A stretch of DNA of 64,000 bases, from positions 1-64,000 of the forward strand of contig JALSIX010000024.1 of assembly GCA_026989655.1 (NCBI GenBank). The letters run 5' to 3'. Positions 63,336-64,000 of the stretch are shown one piece after another. The notes below the pieces were generated by a model. The model was not told where the DNA came from, ran no database searches, and saw nothing but the letters and a program-made list of their open reading frames with translations. The first letter of the stretch is position 1. Every line of letters begins with the position of its first letter. The translations under genes and the position numbers were made by a program. This stretch comes from Caldilineaceae bacterium. Lineage in GTDB: Bacteria; Chloroflexota; Anaerolineae; Caldilineales; Caldilineaceae.

Positions 63336-64000
63336 ATGGAAACCCAGGTCCAGGATCGCTTCCACATCCCCAGCAGCTCCTTCGAGCCGGCCTACCTGGC
63401 CCTCCACCGCAGCGGCGAACTGCGACGACGGGCCCAGGAAGCGACACGCGCCCTGGCGAGCTGTCGGGTCTGCCCCCGGGACTGTGCGGTGGACCGGCTC
63501 CAGGACGCCATCGGCGTGTGCAAGACCGGGCGATACGCCCAGGTGGCCAGCCACTTCCCCCACTTCGGCGAGGAGGACGGCCTGCGGGGGTGGCGCGGGA
63601 GCGGCACCATCTTCTTCGGCATGTGCAACCTCCGCTGTGTCTTCTGCCAGAACCACGACATCAGCCAGGCCCATGGCTCCCCCACGACGTCCCCCCAACG
63701 GCTGGCCCGGATGATGCTGGAGCTCCAGGCCTGGGGATGCCACAACATCAACTTCGTCACCCCAGAGCACGTGGTCCCCCAGGTGCTGGAGGCCCTGGTA
63801 CTGGCCGTGGAGGAGGGCCTTCGCCTGCCCCTGGTCTACAACACCTCGGCCTACGATGCCCTGGAGAGCCTCCACTGGCTGGACGGTGTGGTGGACATCT
63901 ACATGCCGGATTTCAAGTTCTGGACGCCGGAGCTCGCCCGACGCTACCTCCGGGCCCGCAACTACCCCCAGGTGGCCCGCCAGGCGATCCGAGAGATGCA
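63336..64000 (+). CDS. PflX-like radical SAM protein, cut by the window end
   Basis: The first 221 codons of this gene are present. An N-terminal cysteine cluster (CRVCPRDCAV, GVCKTG) precedes the radical SAM motif CNLRCVFCQNHDIS, a layout like COG1313 PflX proteins related to pyruvate formate-lyase activating enzymes. The reaction is unknown. It follows amrS by 5 bp, so the two radical SAM enzymes are probably co-transcribed. The 3' end lies outside the window. Confidence 0.85.
   Translation, partial: METQVQDRFHIPSSSFEPAYLALHRSGELRRRAQEATRALASCRVCPRDCAVDRLQDAIGVCKTGRYAQVASHFPHFGEEDGLRGWRGSGTIFFGMCNLRCVFCQNHDISQAHGSPTTSPQRLARMMLELQAWGCHNINFVTPEHVVPQVLEALVLAVEEGLRLPLVYNTSAYDALESLHWLDGVVDIYMPDFKFWTPELARRYLRARNYPQVARQAIREM

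Overview
The window is GC-rich chromosomal DNA from a bacterium, most likely a Chloroflexota member of the Anaerolineae/Caldilineae type and possibly thermophilic. This lineage call is an inference from gene style, not from a marker-gene search. It rests on several exported or membrane-anchored proteins with proline/threonine 'TPTP' linkers, LysM proteins, a cysteine-rich N-terminal motif followed by one membrane helix, a fused-MFS spermidine synthase-like protein, and tandem glutamine synthetases of two subtypes. Start codons are often GTG, Shine-Dalgarno sites are common, and many promoters match the sigma-70 consensus. No rRNA, CRISPR array, transposase or phage gene was seen.

Layout. 0-0.6 kb: gene-free DNA and two identical tRNA-Asp genes. 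0.7-9.7 kb: a CCA-adding enzyme with a coupled surface protein, a CDGSH protein and a divergent TetR regulator sharing a double operator, then mfd and pth. 9.8-17.9 kb: a DsbB-cytochrome c fusion with a coupled Ig-like membrane protein, then a divergent run of methyltransferase, TerB_N-like protein, Ycf46-like AAA ATPase, GT39-like membrane enzyme and coiled-coil protein. 17.9-23.2 kb (minus strand): an FGGY kinase, a MaoC hydratase, dnaN and folC. 23.2-25.4 kb: a strong promoter, a leader of about 430 nt, and a secreted Cna-B/LysM protein. 25.6-36.0 kb: a sugar epimerase and a long same-strand run phnD-phnC-phnE-phnE, spermidine synthase-like protein, membrane glycosyltransferase and PIG-L deacetylase. 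36-38.2 kb (minus): a GT4 glycosyltransferase and a dimethylargininase-like enzyme. 38.7-42.7 kb: a CAP-domain protein and an ArsR repressor with a P1B-4 metal pump. 42.9-48 kb (minus): a GT87-like enzyme, an unknown membrane protein, plsX and nnr. 48.4-51.3 kb: glnA of GSI-beta type, then glnA of GSI-alpha type. 51.4-56.9 kb: an MBL hydrolase (minus), a PH-domain protein, an inositol monophosphatase-like enzyme and a large LysM protein. 56.9-61 kb (minus): a C-terminally short GT4 enzyme, a nucleotide-sugar epimerase, an FprA-type reductase and two small membrane proteins. 61.2-64 kb: amrB, amrS and a PflX-like radical SAM gene cut by the window edge.

The most unusual items are the DsbB-cytochrome c fusion, which may oxidise disulfide-forming machinery directly into the cytochrome c pool; two PhnE permeases carrying an extra extracytoplasmic beta-domain; the TerB_N-like/Ycf46-like gene pair; the TetR double operator set inside divergent promoters; and a long untranslated transcript start upstream of the Cna-B/LysM gene.
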